Positions 63,460-64,000 of a DNA stretch of 64,000 nucleotides are shown here, one piece after another. Each line of letters opens with the position of its first letter. The first letter of the stretch is position 1. Under the pieces are notes generated by a model that was not told where the DNA came from, made no database searches, and saw only the letters and a list, made by a program, of their open reading frames with translations. The translations under genes were made by a program, and so were the position numbers. This DNA comes from Desulfobacteraceae bacterium (GTDB taxonomy: Bacteria > Desulfobacterota > Desulfobacteria > Desulfobacterales > Desulfosalsimonadaceae): contig JABZFM010000007.1 of the NCBI GenBank assembly GCA_014237465.1, positions 230,700 to 294,699 of the forward strand, read 5' to 3'.

Positions 63460-63511
63460 AAGCCACGAAGGTTACATCATCCTTTCCGGACGAAAAAAGC
63501 CTTCGTGGCTT
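63460..63511 (-). terminator. Strong hairpin terminator
   Basis: AAGCCACGAAGG (63460-63471) and CCTTCGTGGCTT (63500-63511) form a perfect 12-bp stem with a 28-base loop. On the minus strand, a T-run follows (63460 down to 63454), so it could end a transcript coming from the right. Confidence 0.65.
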
Positions 63512-63810
63512 GATTCAATTTAGCTTACAAACAAAAAAATATGTGTGTACTGTTATCGGCTTACTTTTGCCAGCAGTGGCTTCTGCCATTTTTGGTTCGT
63601 ATTGTTCCGATCAGACACAAATATTAGTTTGATACCATCAACACTTTATAGTTGTCAAGGAAGGAGTCAGCTCTCTGTGAGATATGGTGTGAGATATGTG
63701 AGATATGGGGTCAAACCTTGAATAGACGACTGGGGTCAAGTCTGCTCTTAACTCTTAATAAGTCAACGGTATCAAAGTATGGATTATGAATCTTTTTATT
63801 TTACGATATG
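63512..63810. other. Intergenic stretch with short repeats
   Basis: No gene. Three near-tandem copies of GTGAGATATG (63677-63686, 63689-63698, 63698-63707) and the 12-mer GGGGTCAAGTCT (63732-63743), also at 47500-47511, are present. Confidence 0.5.
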
Positions 63811-63999
63811 TCAATGAAGAATTATGTCATCATTGTTCTCGTCGAATTCACCATTTTCATCAAATTCATCATCCGCTTCCGAATCGTCTTCCGCTTCTAA
63901 GATTGCCTCGGCCATGGACAGGGCCTCAAATGCCTCATCAACAATATCCTGATCATCAGAATCGATAAGATGCCCAATGATATAATGTGTTTCTGCAGG
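63811..63999 (-). CDS. C-terminal part of an acidic protein, start outside window
   Basis: The minus-strand frame is open to the window edge and ends at TGA 63811; 62 residues are visible. The last half is very acidic (EAEDDSEADDEFDENGEFDE) after a helical part (DIVDEAFEALSMAEAILEAE). Family not recognised; the 5' part is beyond the window. Confidence 0.6.
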   Translation of the reverse strand, partial: PAETHYIIGHLIDSDDQDIVDEAFEALSMAEAILEAEDDSEADDEFDENGEFDENNDDIILH

Positions 64000-64000
64000 C

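Noticed and set aside
63460..63511. Riboswitch interpretation of the long-loop hairpin
   Set aside because: The 12-bp stem and T-run fit a terminator, and the adjacent gene on that strand is a broken Slp gene; no known riboswitch core was recognised.
1..64000. tRNA, rRNA or CRISPR features
   Set aside because: None was seen on reading either strand; a covariance-model scan was not possible here.

Overview
The window looks like a chromosomal segment of a strictly anaerobic, Gram-negative Desulfobacterota bacterium, most like a sulfate reducer of the Desulfobacterales. This is an inference from gene content: a tungsten aldehyde ferredoxin oxidoreductase, an HdrB-type CCG-domain protein beside an acyl-CoA ligase, FeoAB with a DtxR-type regulator, several RND pumps, a TonB receptor and an FmdE protein. 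No rRNA, tRNA, CRISPR array, phage module or intact transposase was seen.

Region by region. (1) 1-2462: end of a CCG (HdrB-like) protein followed at once by an acyl-CoA ligase. (2) 2556-14472: a metal block. It holds three SPFH/HflKC-type proteins on the minus strand, the first fused to a cation-diffusion-facilitator transporter; a NicO-type transporter with a DUF1007 protein; a DtxR-type regulator; divergent feoA-feoB and a small Cys-rich FeoB partner; an LbtU-type porin; a His-rich small protein that seems to start at ATA; a DUF2325 protein; and a STAS-like protein with a Cys-rich tail. (3) 14889-19704: serine hydrolase, membrane protein, 7TM-PAS histidine kinase and a two-TM ion channel. 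(4) 20049-26636: a complete AcrA/AcrB/OprM-type operon plus a solute-binding lipoprotein. (5) 27206-33113: cold-shock protein, an acyltransferase-hydrolase fusion, and a decaying stretch with an internally deleted AAA/DUF4143 gene, an odd HU/IHF homologue and a detached piece of another AAA/DUF4143 gene. (6) 33148-36942: AOR, M55 peptidase and YajD-type HNH protein. (7) 37114-47355: TetR-TolC-adaptor-RND-PlsC operon, divergent from enoyl-CoA hydratase and amidase. (8) 47613-52679: a very large GGDEF-AAA-HEAT protein and a FetB-type permease. (9) 53082-57307: FadR-type regulator, FAD oxidase and FGGY kinase, with a textbook operator at the regulator's own promoter. (10) 57537-64000: YefM-YoeB toxin-antitoxin pair, a graveyard of broken genes (XRE regulator, nitroreductase, AOR, Slp lipoprotein), FmdE lipoprotein converging on a TonB receptor, and the end of an acidic protein.

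Working together, regions 2 and 10 look like cell-envelope metal acquisition and homeostasis, while regions 4 and 7 are two efflux systems of different RND type, one tied to lipid acylation. Short inverted-repeat elements recur at 17.2, 19.7, 43.95 and 53.9 kb, and a second family at 42.5 and 59.3 kb. The most unusual items are the CDF-SPFH fusion with its two SPFH partners, the ATA-start His-rich gene, the GGDEF-AAA-HEAT protein with an internal duplication, and the signal-peptide-bearing FmdE next to a TonB receptor.
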